Below, piece after piece: positions 46,103 through 57,697 of a stretch of 64,000 nt of DNA; within the stretch, counting starts at the first letter, position 1, and each line of letters opens with the position of its first letter. A program made the position numbers and the translations under genes. The notes below the pieces were generated by a model that was not told the origin of the DNA, ran no database searches, and saw only the letters and a list, made by a program, of their open reading frames with translations. Origin of the DNA: Drosophila pseudoobscura (lineage: Eukaryota; Arthropoda; Insecta; Diptera; Drosophilidae); contig NC_046680.1 of the NCBI RefSeq assembly GCF_009870125.1, forward strand, positions 14,217,501-14,281,500, read 5' to 3'.

Positions 46103-49100
46103 TGCTGCCCCATGGAGATGGGGGAGGAGAAGGGGCTATGTAATTGGCTTGTTCGAAATTCTTATCCGAAATCTTGTCATATGGCAAGTTAGCTGCGATT
46201 GCTGCGATTGTCGAAAACATGTTGATTGGCTTTTAAATCATAGTTATTAGCAGATATATCTTGTAGATAAATGGAACATTGCAGTTCCAGCTTGGGGGAC
46301 GTGGGATTTTTGATAGAATTGCATGTGCATAATGGATTTTTTCCATCAGAGATACCACAGTGTTTAAGGAGTATTCTCATTCGAGAAGGTTATTACTTCT
46401 AAATAAAGATTGTTTCTTACACGAAACCTTTCACCTTTCTAAACGCGTATCGCATCGTTCAGCATGGCTTTGCCACAGCAAATAAGTTTTATAGCTGCAA
46501 TCTCCGTGTTCTATTACATAACAAAATACCGTCATTGGCTTACCCTTCTTCTTCCGTTGGACAAATGATTCCATCCAAGGTGGCGGCGGTGCTCTTCTTG
46601 TGCTATTTTTCATTATTTCCGCTCCTGAGCGCCACAGCGCGTCTACGTTTGCTCCGAGCTTTGCATAATTTCGAAATTATAACGCGCTTTGATGTTGTCG
46701 CCGACGCGCGAGGACTCGTCTGGGAGGCAGAACGACATCCTCGGCTACGTCCAAGTCAAATACAGCAGCGGGACGACAGAACAGCCAGAACAGCGCCAGC
46801 GGAAGACAAAGGAAAGTGTAAATGAAAATGGAAGTACATGGAAGCTCTACCGATACCCTTCAAGATACATGGCAGGTATAGTCAGTCTCTTTGGATCAGA
46901 GATCACAAAAAGAAAGTTTAAAAAAATTAATATCGGAAATAAGTGATACAAAAAATACAGCGTCGTTTTTATCAAGCGGTTTTTTAGAACAGGATAATTT
47001 AAATTAATAAATTATAAACACAAATGTAGTACTATTAAAATGTAAAATAAGGGTTATTTCTGATTTTAACAATACTCAATTTTTATAGATATAAAAATTA
47101 TTTAAGGAAATTTATTTTTAATTGTCGTTTTTAGTTTATATCATTTAAACATTAGAATTAGTTGATTTGTTTTTATTTCACAATTTTTTAAATTTAACTT
47201 AATATTAAAATCTTTACCGATTTTTGTGATCGTTGTAATATGGGATATTTCAGAATGGTAATCCAATCTAATAATTTTAAATGTTCGATTACTACCAACA
47301 GCTAAAAGGACGATCTGGGATTCGTTTCCTTAACAAGCGAGAACTACATAGTTTTCAAAGAAACACCAATCTCTGCATGAGAAAAATATATATATATATA
47401 TTATATATATATTTAAGTGACAAACATCTGGTTGAAATCGTATTACCCCAGGGAAGTGTGTAGAAATAAATAAGCGCACTTTTTTCTCATTTCCGTTGCT
47501 TACTTTGACGTGTTTAGTTTTTGATGTGTACATTCTCGCACGCAGAGAAGACAGTGGGGGATATTGTGCAGGGGGGGCTATGGGAGGGGTATAGGTAGTG
47601 GAGCAAAGGAGAGAGAGGGACGAGGAAAATGCTTAAATTCGTCATTCGACAATCCGGACAGCGTGAGGCTCCTCCTCAGGGCTCCTTTCCTGAGATGATG
47701 TCTTACCCTCTCTCTCTCTCTCTCGCTCTCTCTATCTCTCTTCCACTGTCCGCGTCCCTGTCTCTGTCGCCGGGCGGCATCCTCTTTTTGTCTGTATGCG
47801 AAACTTTTCTCATTAGAAAACTTTTACTATTTCCGCTACTCAACGCCAAACGCAAACAACAAACGACAAAAATGGGGAAACACATAAAAAACACCATTCG
47901 GATAAAAGACAGAAATGCGTAAATGTGTTGTAAATAAAATGTTTGATGCGCCCAAAGCACCCGGCATTCCATTCCTTAAGGCAACTGCATTTCTATATAT
48001 TACATAGAGTGCAAAGCTTCCTTTCGCTACTCGAACTCTCATAGGACATCTGAATATACACCTACAACTGCAGCCCTGAATCCATCTTTGGGCGAGTAGA
48101 GTGTTGAGGTCATGAAGAGTTATTTTTCCTTGATCCCCTCTTGATCCTACAGAAATCTTCTTTCTGTGGCATACATATCCATACTTTTGGGTAGCAAAAG
48201 TACTGAAACAAACAGACCATCTTTGCTCAAATAAATCTGCCTTGATCGATCCTATTATCTATTCTCAATAAAGGCCACAAAAAACATCTCTCAGGCCAGA
48301 TATATGTACATATATGTATGTACATACATATATATTCTGTGAAGCAGCAAAAATAATTAAATCAAAACCTTTGGGCACCACCAGGAAAAAATCTCCCGAA
48401 GGAATATATCCTGCGGCAAACGTTCTCCTCGAGTTCTTTAGACAACAAATACAGGACAAAACAACAGACCCAACAAAGGGCGGCTCATAAAAATGTCTTT
48501 TATTAAATTTTCCTCTGCAAAATCAATAAATCAGAACAGCGCGGCATGCAGCTTACCTCAGTTTCAATTCAATTCAATCAGATTTTCTTATTTGATTTTA
48601 ACTTTACCTGCTACGACTCTGTCTGTAAGTCGGAGAACTCTCTTCCTGCCGCCTGAGTGCCGGCGCCCTGCCACTTCTTCCTGTTTCCTGCGCTTGCAGC
48701 GCACTTCCTTCGAGTACCTAGAATTTGCTCTAATTTGATTTTGAACGGCAGGCAGCTTCTCTGCGATTTGCCGCGCTGTCATCTGTCATCGCGTTTTGAG
48801 TCGCAAATATTGATTTCACACCCAAAAGGCAAGTGATTTCCTATAGGTGAAAGGTGATGTTCAGATGGTTGTCTTTAGCTCTGCCATTGTTGGTGCCACC
48901 AACAGTTTCTGTATTTTAAATCCACTAAAACACTCTCAACTTTAATCCTAGAGATCGCAAAGCTCTTCGATATTTACTCTACTGTTGATCTTATAAATTT
49001 AAACGTTATTATTCCACCTCCAAATAGGCTATCAAAGGCATTTAGTAATTCAGTGGCTGCTCGCACCATTAGCGGCCCATAGATTCGCAAAAGCTGGTCA

Positions 49101-51842
49101 TTTAATGCGGCATAAGTGGCAAGTGAAATTAATGCTCGGCTGTCCCAATTCCCAAAGTGCCTGCCTGGCCAGACCTGGCCTGGTCCGAGGCGAAGCCTTG
49201 CGCTAATGCAAAACATAAACCAGGGAATGGAACGCCTTAGTTGCATATCGATGCATATTCAACCATCGAACAGGGGATGCCCTCTTTCTCCGGCGCCTGT
49301 CAGCAATAAGTTCAATGGGCTACATCACGTCGCCGGGCAAACGAGAGCATCACGAACCGGATAATGATCAACGAACTGTATACGTTTCCGCAATCGTAGT
49401 CAAATGGACAAACATGCACACAAAGTGCACCGGCTGCTCCTGCTCCTGCTCCATCTCCTGCTGCAGCAGGTCCTGCTCCAGTTCCGACAACTGTTCCGAC
49501 TAGGAGGTCCTTGCTGCTGTCACTTGGGACTCTCTGCATCGGAATGGGAATCGACGGTATCGAAGCGAAGGTCATGGGAGCTTTAGCTGTGGCCCAAGCA
49601 GCTTATGCCGCTTCACTGGCGATGCCAGCAGCCTGCCAACCATTCCCCACCCTCATCTCCATCGCCTCCCCGTTTGAATATTTTGCATTATTGATAAACT
49701 GCTTTCTCGTAGTCGTCATCGTTGTCGTGGCAAGAAATAAAGCAGCGGCAAAGAATATTTATGACACTAGGAACACAAAAATATGTACATCTATATGTAG
49801 GTACGAACGGGAGTGTATTCGCAGTCAACGGAGCGAACCGGAGCGACAGGCAGGACCGGCCCGGCCCAGCCGGGCACGCCCCAAAGCTCGAAACGTGTCG
49901 GGCATTAAGCGCTTGAACGTGTGTAACAGGCTTCTTCTACGACAGGACCCGGACCCTCTACGTACCTCCACAGGATAATATAATGGTACTTTTACAAACG
50001 TTTGCTAGGCAATACATGGCGATGGGACAAGGTTTGACTACAGTAGATCAGTTCTTGGCTATTTACTCATGGGAAAAGGCTTGGGAAAACCTTTGTTTTC
50101 TATTCACATACATCGAAACAGCATTATAAATCAGTTTATGCTATTAATAATACGGATAGTATGGATAGGAACCAGCTGTAAATGTTAGAAAAAATGTTCA
50201 TCCTTAGGGCATACAAAATTCTCCATTATCCTCTCCAAACTACTAGAAACTCTTGCAATTTTTGGCAATTTCTGATGGGTACCCTGCATAAAGGTGGGGA
50301 ACCGGGCGATACAGGCGCCAATGAAGCGTTTAACTGTGGCGCAACCACTACGCAAAGCACGGAAATGCTGCAAAATTATAAAGGTACTACCGCAGTAGTG
50401 CGTGGTCTCGGTATCGGTATCGACAGCCTCGCTAGTTCAAAAAGCATTTGCCCGACCACCTTTCCCTGCGTGGCTCTACCTACTGTGCCCCAGCATTCTC
50501 CGTTCTCACGCAGGCACTGCAAAAAATAGTCGGACGATGGACGCTGTAATTGCATTTGCTTTGTTGTTGCTTACAAAAAGCATGCAGCCATAAAGAGGAG
50601 AAAGGCGAGAAAAAGTTAACGAACGGCAGCGTGCACCGCACAAAGGGCGAGAACGTACTGGAATGACATGAAAACCAAAGATATAGACGATACTTGGACA
50701 CCTTTCTAAAAATGTAGCTATAATTCGAAAAATTATGGAGAAACATATGGAAACAATCTTTAAAAAGATACATATGTATATGTAAAAATATATGTACATA
50801 TATCATTTGTAATTTACAGATGCCGTTTCCATTCATCCTTCGACTATGATGTTTTTTATCGACTCTGTACGAATTGCATATAGATTTATGAGATAACTAC
50901 AAATGTACATACATAGCATTGTATATCCCAAGGCTAGTTTCTGTAGCTCTGATATCTATGAGCGCGACGATTGATCGACTGACTGTTAATCTTGATCAAA
51001 GAATGCCATATCCCCACAATATACCCATCTATATGACAATTACAGGGCATGGGTAAAACAGTCAAATGGGCGTGGTCGTGGGCATTGCGTCTGTCTGGTA
51101 CGCACACATCACGTAGCGAAGTTGCCGCAACTAAAACTTCATCAATTTGCCTTGCGAAAGCTTGGCAACTTTTTGCCCCAATATATCTCTCTCTTTCTCT
51201 TTCGCTTTGTCTCTGTCTCTCTGCGGATGCGTCTGATGGGTGGTGCAGTAAGTATATCCACGCACACACACACACACACACACACACGTGCATGCAGCCC
51301 CCGACCAGTCGTCCACTGCATAAAGGACATTACATCCCATGGTTTGGTTTGAGCTTCATTTTGTGTAATTTTCAGAGACTCCTCCTGACTGCCCATCCAT
51401 CGCTCCATTTGGCTATTAATGCCTCGCGTTTTATTTATGATTAATTACGGCGTTTAAAAGTCCATAAATTTTCTGTGGAAAAGTGCATTTTTTATTGACA
51501 AAAATAATTAAATACGTCACACCCATAATGAGAGCCTGCAACAGTCCCGGCATCCAGACACAGACACAAGATGAGGACGGGCGGCACAACTCAATGAAAT
51601 ATGATTTTACATTAAAGAAATTTCCTTCCTTTGATTTAAATATCCATTGACTTGATTACATTACGGCAGGCTGCATAACAAGATTTATTTACCATCTGTA
51701 TTTAAGGAAAAATTAAACATTTTACTACTCCTGGCACTGGAAGATATCGAATTTAAGGATAGATTGCATTGAGATTTAAAGCTCTGCTTTGATAAGCTTT
51801 TATTTATTACTTCTTTTTTATATGAAACCTCACATGCGAATG
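46103..51842. other. gene-poor stretch
   Basis: No well-supported gene in 5.7 kb. AT-rich at 46930-47260; a TA run at about 47389-47412; a CT run at about 47708-47738; CATATGTA-like words at about 48300-48335 and 50765-50800; a CA run at about 51264-51288. One weak secreted ORF is listed separately at 46565-46825. Confidence 0.45.
46565..46825 (+). CDS. weak candidate secreted ORF
   Basis: An 86-codon frame from ATG at 46565. The start (MIPSKVAAVLFLCYFSLFPL) is a good signal peptide and is followed by an Arg-rich chain ending ...DKGKCK. An overlapping frame also reads protein-like (QNDILGYVQVKYSS, near 46730-46775). No splice site joins them convincingly and no family is recognised. It may be a small orphan gene, a decayed gene or chance. 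Confidence 0.2.
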   Translation: MIPSKVAAVLFLCYFSLFPLLSATARLRLLRALHNFEIITRFDVVADARGLVWEAERHPRLRPSQIQQRDDRTARTAPAEDKGKCK

Positions 51843-52217
51843 CTAATTCCTTTGACTGTCATATACGGAAACCACAAAGGCCCCATCGTCCTGACGATAA
51901 CCCAGGCCATTGTACACCACATACGTCCAGAAGAACAGGGTATCGCCCAGATTGAGCACCGTCTCACGATCCCGAAAGGTCCAACGTCCCCGCTTCGCTT
52001 TGGGTATATCGCGGGCCCACCGTCCCGCCTCCAGACCGTCGAACTCTTCGTTCACCTTGCCATGGAAGGCGAACAAAGAGATGCCCTCTGCATCTGGTAT
52101 AGAGACCTCGAAACCCTTGGGGTAGAAAACCCGCACGCTGGCATCTGGTACCTCGTAGGCGTGGCCCGACCAAACCAGCACCGATAGGAGAGCCAGACAG
52201 AACGTAAGACGAACCAT
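51843..52217 (-). CDS. secreted CBM39 beta-glucan-binding protein (CG30148/CG12780-like)
   Basis: A single-exon gene of 124 residues from the ATG at 52217; the open frame extends further up but the signal peptide ([20 protein letters not shown]) fixes the start. Residues 21-120 form the CBM39 domain, with [41 protein letters not shown] and [17 protein letters not shown]. It is a paralogue of the gene at 31305 and, like it, lacks the glucanase-like domain; the C-terminal Gly-rich extension is also missing. Expected role: soluble glucan binding in immunity or gut. A GATA word (TTGATAAGG on the minus strand) lies near 52314-52322. In D. melanogaster such single-domain genes sit next to Obp57d/e, as here. 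Confidence 0.8.
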   Translation of the reverse strand: MVRLTFCLALLSVLVWSGHAYEVPDASVRVFYPKGFEVSIPDAEGISLFAFHGKVNEEFDGLEAGRWARDIPKAKRGRWTFRDRETVLNLGDTLFFWTYVVYNGLGYRQDDGAFVVSVYDSQRN

Positions 52218-52367
52218 TGAAATGGTACGGAGCGGAAGCGGGAGCGGTGTTATAGAATCGAAGCTTCCAACAGAACTGGGAATGGAAATGATATTGCGGC
52301 TGATCTGGTCTTTCCTTATCAATATTAAAGAGTGAGAGAGAGCAAAAGCTTTATTTTTAAATCATTA

Positions 52368-52839
52368 TCATTCCCAAGTGGTCGCTGCTCTCAGCGACAT
52401 TAGACAGTTGGCCATGCCGAAACCATATTCACAAATATCCATTTCATCGGCGAACTCGTAGCGACAGTTGGCCACGCTTTTGGGCCACGACTTCTCCAGG
52501 GCCTCCGTCTCCAGGTACTTCTCCATATGTAGCTCCCCCGAACCATCCATGATATTCATATCGAACAGCATGCAAGTGGCATAGCACTTAAAAGTCCGAT
52601 CCAGATCTCTGCCTTCCAAGTTCTTTAGCCAGTTGTCAAGGAATGCTCTTTGCTCCTCCGGGGTTGTGAATTTTTGCCCTCGACATGGGTTAAATATTGC
52701 AGTATTACTCTGTGTAAAGAGAGGTAGGAGAAGAATACCAACGCAACGTATGGTATCATCGTTTCGAAGATCAACTTACGTGGGCATAACCATATAAAAG
52801 GAACACCGAAAGAAGCAACGATAGAAGTTGATCTGACAT
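52368..52839 (-). CDS. odorant-binding protein, Obp57d/e-like
   Basis: Exons 52839-52780 (signal peptide, MSDQLLSLLLSVFLLYGYAH) and 52709-52368 join in phase 0 to give 133 residues. All six OBP cysteines are in place: NPCRG, KCYATC (X3), ANCRY, and C5-X8-C6 in DICEYGFGMANC. A TATAAG box lies at 52890-52895 on the minus strand and AATAAA at about 52350-52355. Its place beside a single-domain CBM39 gene matches melanogaster Obp57e and Obp57d, genes involved in taste-guided responses to host-plant acids. Only one such gene is present, which fits a state before the melanogaster-group duplication. The assignment rests on position and fold. Confidence 0.8.
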
Positions 52840-53147
52840 GTTTTGTACTCGAAATGTTGTTTGATGATACGGGTATATTCCTACGAGTACTTATAGCAAA
52901 CAGCTCTCAACTGAATAATCTGATATATAATACAAATTACTCGTACTATTCTTCGTGTGGACAAAAGGTGAAATCTGATTTCCAATTATTCGAGTACTAA
53001 TTGGGTTAAAAGATTCAGATACTCTTGATTGGCGGGCATCTATCCAGAACATTCAGCAGAATATTCCCCTCTTCCATTTCAAATGCCAATTTATACATTG
53101 AGCCCATAGTTTATTTCATTTTAATTTATTTAATACTTGCAGAGTGC
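52840..53147. other. intergenic
   Basis: Holds the promoter of the Obp gene and the 3' end of the cuticle gene. Nothing further is seen. Confidence 0.5.
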
Positions 53148-53886
53148 TCAAGGATGATACTGTCCATCCTCCACCTCTCCATGCTCTGACTGGGCAGCTA
53201 GAGCCAGGCGCTGCGCCTCCTGCTGGGCTCCGATGGCCGCATGCTCTGCTGCGATGCGCTCGAAGTCACTCAGATGCTTCTGAGTGGCATGGGCCACCGC
53301 GGCGCTAGCGTGTGGAGCAGCTGCTTGAGACTGCAGGGGGGAATGGAATGGAAAACAAAGCTTCAGCACGATCCGCTCAGTGGCCATATGCACTATTATA
53401 CACGAGCACTCACCGCTTGGCCGGGCGTGTGGCTTGCATGCTCTTGTGCAATGCGGTTATACGCGTCGAAGTGTCTGCGCTTGGCTGCCTTGACGGCGGC
53501 ACTGTCCTCCAGCTTGTGGCTCAACTGAGGGTGGAAGCCGTTCTCATCGGCCACATACTGGACAGTGCGCACCTGGTTCTTGGGATCCACGTAGGAAAAG
53601 GCGCCGCGGATGACGCCCGAGCCGTCGGACACCTCCGTATGCTGGCGATCCACATGGCCAGGCGCCCGTCCAGCCTGATAGCTAAACACGTACGGATTGG
53701 CCGGACTGTGGGTCTCGTGGTTGACAAGATGAGACACATCTGAGGCGACTCTGGGGGCACTCAGTGCGCATACGACCTTCGTGACAAAATCAAAAAGCAG
53801 GAAGAGTGGGCGCCCGTTAGGTCATTGTGGCTGAGGCAATCACTCCCACGACTTACCAAAATGATCATCAACTGCTTCATGGCCAT
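53148..53886 (-). CDS. Cpr57A: cuticular protein with RR-1-type chitin-binding domain
   Basis: Exons 53886-53857 (10 codons), 53776-53414 and 53330-53148 join in phase 0 to give 191 residues. A signal peptide crosses the first intron (MAMKQLMIIL|VVCALSAPRVA). The Rebers-Riddiford domain covers about residues 35-95: YVFSYQAGRAPGHVDRQ, then GVIRGAFSYVDPKNQVRTV and QYVADENGFHPQ. An Ala/His/Gln-rich helical C-terminus (FERIAAEHAAIGAQQEAQRL) contains repeated E-H-A words also present in exon 2 (IAQEHASH). It should bind chitin in cuticle. A very short signal-peptide exon is usual for Cpr genes. The name is by class and neighbourhood (57A). Confidence 0.82.
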
Positions 53887-54333
53887 GTCTCTTCTGAGTG
53901 TCTGTCTGCGTGTGCTAACGTGCCGCCTCTGTTGTTCAGCTTCGAACGGTAACTGAAACAGACTTGGCCAACATCTCTCGTTCGTTCCAGCAGTTCATCG
54001 TCGTGGATACCAGACCCAAAAACAGGTCTTTGCCTGACGACACAGCTTTCCGAGCTGCGCCAAAGCTTCGCGATGATTCGCGAAACTAGTTTTTAACATT
54101 ATTGCATTCCCTAACAAGGTAAACTTTTTGACATTAAAACCGAATAAACAAATTAATTTTTGAATAAGTAGCATTTTTTGTTATTTGTTAGTCATCTTCA
54201 TCTGAACTTGAGAATCGATTTAGAGAGTTATATACGATATTAGAGGGATTTCTAGACACTTTACAGTGGCAACTATTTCATAACTTAGCCATAAGTACAG
54301 TGAGTACACAAGTATGTACAGTAGTAATAAAGC
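53887..54333. other. intergenic
   Basis: About 450 bp between the cuticle gene promoter and the 3' end of the trypsin gene. TAATAAAG words near 54320-54332 lie on the opposite strand to the genes. Nothing else is recognised. Confidence 0.5.
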
Positions 54334-55131
54334 TTAAACCATTTCGGTCATCGTCTGGGCAATCCAATCGGTATACTCCGAGACTCTCGTATAGACGCCC
54401 GGGAACATGGCATTGGCACAGCCCAGGCCCCAGGATACAATGCCGTAGAGTCGCATGCGTCCATTGATGCTGGTGATTAGCGGACCACCGGAATCCCCCT
54501 GGCAACTATCGCGACCACCCTGCGGGGTGCCAGCACAGAACATGCTGCTGGTCACGGTGCCAGCGCCAAAGTAGTTTCGGATACACTGCGACTGATCCCG
54601 CTGCTGGACAACCGTGTATCGTAGGCGCTTCTCCGGCTGCATTTGGGAGATCGACTGGCTGCCCCAGCCGCTGACAAAGAGCTGAGCCGATGGCTCGATG
54701 CGGTCCTGCCTTGCGGCCAGGACAATGGGCTGGATATTGCCGCTGTAGACGAGTGGCTGCTGTAGCTGAATCAGCGCAATGTCGTTGTTCATGTGCGTGG
54801 GCTGGTGGAACTTGGGGTGCGGAACGATGCGTTGGATGCGAATGTAGCTGCCGCCAGTTGCCCATTCGCTGCTGCCGGCTCGAATCACATAGTACTGCGG
54901 CTTGCTGTACTCCAGCACACAGTGCGCGGCGGTCAGGATGTGGGTGGGCGAGAGGATAGCGCCGCCACAGGCATGTCGCGTACCTAGCTGCAGCGAGATC
55001 TGGTGCGGAAAGTGGATAATGTTCGTCTCCCAGCCGCCCACAATGCGGCCATCCTGCTGGCCAGCGGTGATGTTCAGCGCCCCAGCCGTCCAGATAAACC
55101 AAAGTGATATCCCCAAGCGTAAACTAATCAT
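54334..55131 (-). CDS. secreted trypsin-like serine protease (CG13430-like)
   Basis: An intronless gene of 265 residues. A signal peptide covers about residues 1-19 and activation is at R29/IVGG. The catalytic triad is complete: H70 (LTAAHC), D117 (NNDIAL) and S214 (GDSGGP). D208, six residues before the Ser, predicts cleavage after Lys or Arg. VSGWGSQS and IVSWGLGCANAMFPGVYTRV are typical S1A segments. There is no CLIP domain and the pro-region is short, so a digestive or simple secreted trypsin is likelier than a cascade protease. A TATAAGA box lies at 55178-55184 on the minus strand. Likeness to melanogaster CG13430 at 57B is from memory and supported by the neighbourhood. Confidence 0.88.
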   Translation of the reverse strand: MISLRLGISLWFIWTAGALNITAGQQDGRIVGGWETNIIHFPHQISLQLGTRHACGGAILSPTHILTAAHCVLEYSKPQYYVIRAGSSEWATGGSYIRIQRIVPHPKFHQPTHMNNDIALIQLQQPLVYSGNIQPIVLAARQDRIEPSAQLFVSGWGSQSISQMQPEKRLRYTVVQQRDQSQCIRNYFGAGTVTSSMFCAGTPQGGRDSCQGDSGGPLITSINGRMRLYGIVSWGLGCANAMFPGVYTRVSEYTDWIAQTMTEMV

Positions 55132-55397
55132 CTTGCTTCCAGTTGTCGACTGCGTTTGGCTCCTCTGTGGTCCGCTCTCTTATAGCCAGCATCGAATCAT
55201 TCCTTATCTTATCTCCTGCTCGGTAGACGCACTTCTTCTGGTAGTCACGGTTTTTCGGTGGCCTTAGCCAGGGTCAGAGGAAGACCTTGTCCCTGGCTAT
55301 CTTTGGTATTTATGAAAATATATAGAGGGCAATGCTAGATGATTAAAGGGTGACTGGTGAGTGAGTGCTTCTACTGCCTAGGCTTTTGCTCTTCCAA

Positions 55398-55842
55398 TCA
55401 TCTTTCCATGGCCGTCACCTGCTCCTTGAGGTAATCCAAATGATTGACGCTGTCCTGCATCACATCGTACTGATAGCCAACGTGCTGCAGGATCAAGCTC
55501 ATCTTCTGAAGATTCTGAGAGCTATAATCCGACACGACATCGACCTGAGTAAAGTTCTTCAGAGTCTGATGCATAATCTGAAGGAGAAAAAACTGGAATT
55601 TATTGATTCTGATAAGAAAGAAGAAGAATTAATGCTCACCTCATTGGTTTTGGATGCCCGCACAACCTGGCGTGCCACAGAGCCTGTAATTCCACATAAA
55701 AGTTTACATATTTTATTAGGAACCAACCTCCTGTGTCCCATTTCTCACCCAAATTATTCACGTTTATCCCAACGCGGGCACACAGACGCTTCTTGGACTC
55801 ATCGAAGAGGTGACGGGCACTCGAACTAGATGCAGATGCCAT
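55398..55842 (-). CDS. BORCS7: BORC complex subunit 7
   Basis: Exons 55842-55749, 55683-55640 and 55577-55398 (phases 1 and 0) give 105 residues, the same length class as human BORCS7 (about 106). Matching segments include ARHLFDESKKRL, VARQVVRASKTNE and LQKMSLILQHVGYQYDVMQD, aligning to ARFGQSVKGLL, LTKQVLKGSRSSE and LRKMAIITTHLQYQQEAIQK as I remember the human protein. BORC sits on the cytosolic face of lysosomes and recruits Arl8 to couple them to kinesins. The C-terminal half is predicted to be a coiled coil. Its promoter side has no TATA box, consistent with broad expression. It is one of the few non-secreted products in this cluster. Confidence 0.82.
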
Positions 55843-56286
55843 TGCTATTAATAAGTAAACACTATTTTAAATGTTAAAAAACTTTTGCGGAAATTGAGAA
55901 AAGTTCAAGGCGATCAGCTGTTTTTGCGATATATCAACATATCGATATATATTTTTGACTTAATTTGATAATATATTTATTGGTGATTGTTTTAGGCTGG
56001 CATGTCATGCCGATGCACAAGAAAATATCGTTATTTATATGCGATAAGAGAAACGAATTCAGAGGCTTATTTTTAATTTCTCCTCCACCTTTGTGTGGTC
56101 CAATGCTGTTTGCTGTGTGCCGGGCTATGCTATCCTTGGTTGTAGATATTGACCCTAAATGTTTAGCTTGTTTATATGTGCTTAGCGATAGTTGTCACGT
56201 GTAGAATGTATACTTGGAGGCGCTACTGAGCCGTGTAGTTGGTATGTCGATGTCATGTATCAAACTTAAGCGAGTTTTTAAATTAA
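55843..56286. other. intergenic
   Basis: AT-rich with TATCGATATAT-like words near 55930-55950 on the BORCS7 promoter side (a DRE-like ATATCGATAT). No gene is seen. Confidence 0.45.
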
Positions 56287-56496
56287 TTAATGGGCTACAC
56301 CCTTTCCCGCCCAGGGAAACGACGGATCGTTCTCCATCTCGAATACCCAGGTCTGGTTGCCAATGACGATGCGGCAGCGATCCACTTCCTCTTTCATGTA
56401 GGTGGTCAACAGACCGCCGTCGAACAGGCATCTCGACCTTGTCGTAAGAACTACCAACACAAAAACTAGCAGATCAAAAATCAATTTTTGGCGCAT
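56287..56496 (-). CDS. 69-residue secreted orphan
   Basis: ATG at 56496, TAA at 56287. A signal peptide (about residues 1-22, with [13 protein letters not shown]) is followed by 47 residues with two cysteines (SRCLFDGG and VDRCRIV), an N-glycosylation site (NQT) and the end [13 protein letters not shown]. The position between BORCS7 and the lysozyme and the same orientation as its neighbours support a real gene. The size would suit a secreted peptide or the last remains of a larger gene; no family is recognised. Confidence 0.5.
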   Translation of the reverse strand: MRQKLIFDLLVFVLVVLTTRSRCLFDGGLLTTYMKEEVDRCRIVIGNQTWVFEMENDPSFPWAGKGVAH

Positions 56497-56640
56497 AAAA
56501 ATATCTTCTAAAAATTAGTTATATGCTTTTTTTTATCAGAAATCCAATTTGTGGGTACATTTTCTGTAAAAACTGACTAAATTCTATGGTAATTTCTGTC
56601 TTTTATCACATATGTACATACATATATGTTATTATCAATG

Positions 56641-57096
56641 TCATCCCGAGTTCCTGTATCTTCTTCTGAAGCAATGGTTCACATTCGGCTTGATTCCCTG
56701 GCAGCGGTTATTCCATGCCACCCATGCGGAAAAGCCCTGCTGGCGTCTGATGTACTTGGCGCAAGCAATGGAGTACCTGATGTCGTCGCTGAGCAGCAGA
56801 CGGCAGGGCAGACGACAGAGATCCGTGGAGGGGCGACCGTCCGCTGGCTTGCACCAGTATCTATCGTTGATCTGGAAGAGACCCCAGTCCACAGAGCCAT
56901 CCACATTGGAGGGATTGATGGCTTTGCTGTTGAAGGAGCTCTCGCCCTCCACGAGGCAGAGCCAGTCGGGCAGCTCGCCGTAGGGCACACCATACCGATA
57001 GAGCTGGCGGGCCAGGCTGCACCTTCCCACCTGGCGGGCGCTGGCCAACGATGATAGCCACGAAACCAATAGCCCCAGCAGCCACAGCACCTTCAT
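56641..57096 (-). CDS. secreted c-type lysozyme
   Basis: An intronless gene of 151 residues from the ATG at 57096 (a TTG two codons up is not used). A signal peptide ends near ASA, before RQVGRCSLA. All eight lysozyme cysteines are present. The catalytic Glu is E50 (CLVEGES) and the Asp is D70 (GSVDWGLFQIN), so muramidase activity is expected. The chain is longer and more basic at its C-terminus (CFRRRYRNSG) than digestive fly lysozymes, closer to the single-copy lysozyme-like genes such as CG11159. A TATAAAAG box lies at 57142-57149 on the minus strand. Bacterial cell-wall cleavage in defence or gut is the expected role. Confidence 0.88.
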   Translation of the reverse strand: MKVLWLLGLLVSWLSSLASARQVGRCSLARQLYRYGVPYGELPDWLCLVEGESSFNSKAINPSNVDGSVDWGLFQINDRYWCKPADGRPSTDLCRLPCRLLLSDDIRYSIACAKYIRRQQGFSAWVAWNNRCQGIKPNVNHCFRRRYRNSG

Positions 57097-57149
57097 CTTC
57101 AATCTGCATGAACTGTGGGCCCCTCTGGGCTGGCGACCAGGCTTTTATA

Positions 57150-57697
57150 GCCCCACAGCGCGTTCTGAATGATTACTTAGGCGCTTGGGCCACTCACTCT
57201 GACAGCTCTGAAGGGGGCCCACACTCGAGCATAAATCATGAACACTGGACGGCAAAGTGGGCTAAGATCTGCATGGCATAGGCACATCCAATGTGATGCG
57301 GCTCCCCGAATCCGGCTGATCAGTGTTACATTTGGGTTGGACTTTCAATTCTCGAGCACCAGCGAGCGATCCAGCCTGTTTTCGGTAAAATATGGAGTGG
57401 GAATTGTGTGCCATTTAAGCCGAGAGCATCTGCCGCCTGATCGACGGGGCCCAGTTTCACTTTCAATAAATTCTTTTGTTTCCCCCATCTAGATCGTATG
57501 GTGTTATTTAACAATAATGACAGCTGGAGGGGGCTGGAGCACTTGAGATAGCGTCGCGTGTGCTCGCACGAAAAGTTGAGGGAAAAGTCATTCAACTTTT
57601 GAACAACATGTTTCTTGTCAAAAGTTCGTACAAAAATATGCAACAAAATACATACAAAATATCTTAAAAATATATAATATATAAAGATTATCTTCGG
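57150..57697. other. intergenic
   Basis: Lysozyme upstream region and the 3' flank of the transporter. ATTTTTTAT-like polyadenylation context for the transporter lies near 57640-57690. No gene is seen. Confidence 0.45.

Noticed and set aside
49511-49978. 155-codon plus-strand frame with a hydrophobic segment
   Set aside because: The CTGCTCCTG-rich start is low-complexity, there is no family match, and the end runs into Arg/Pro-rich sequence typical of chance frames.
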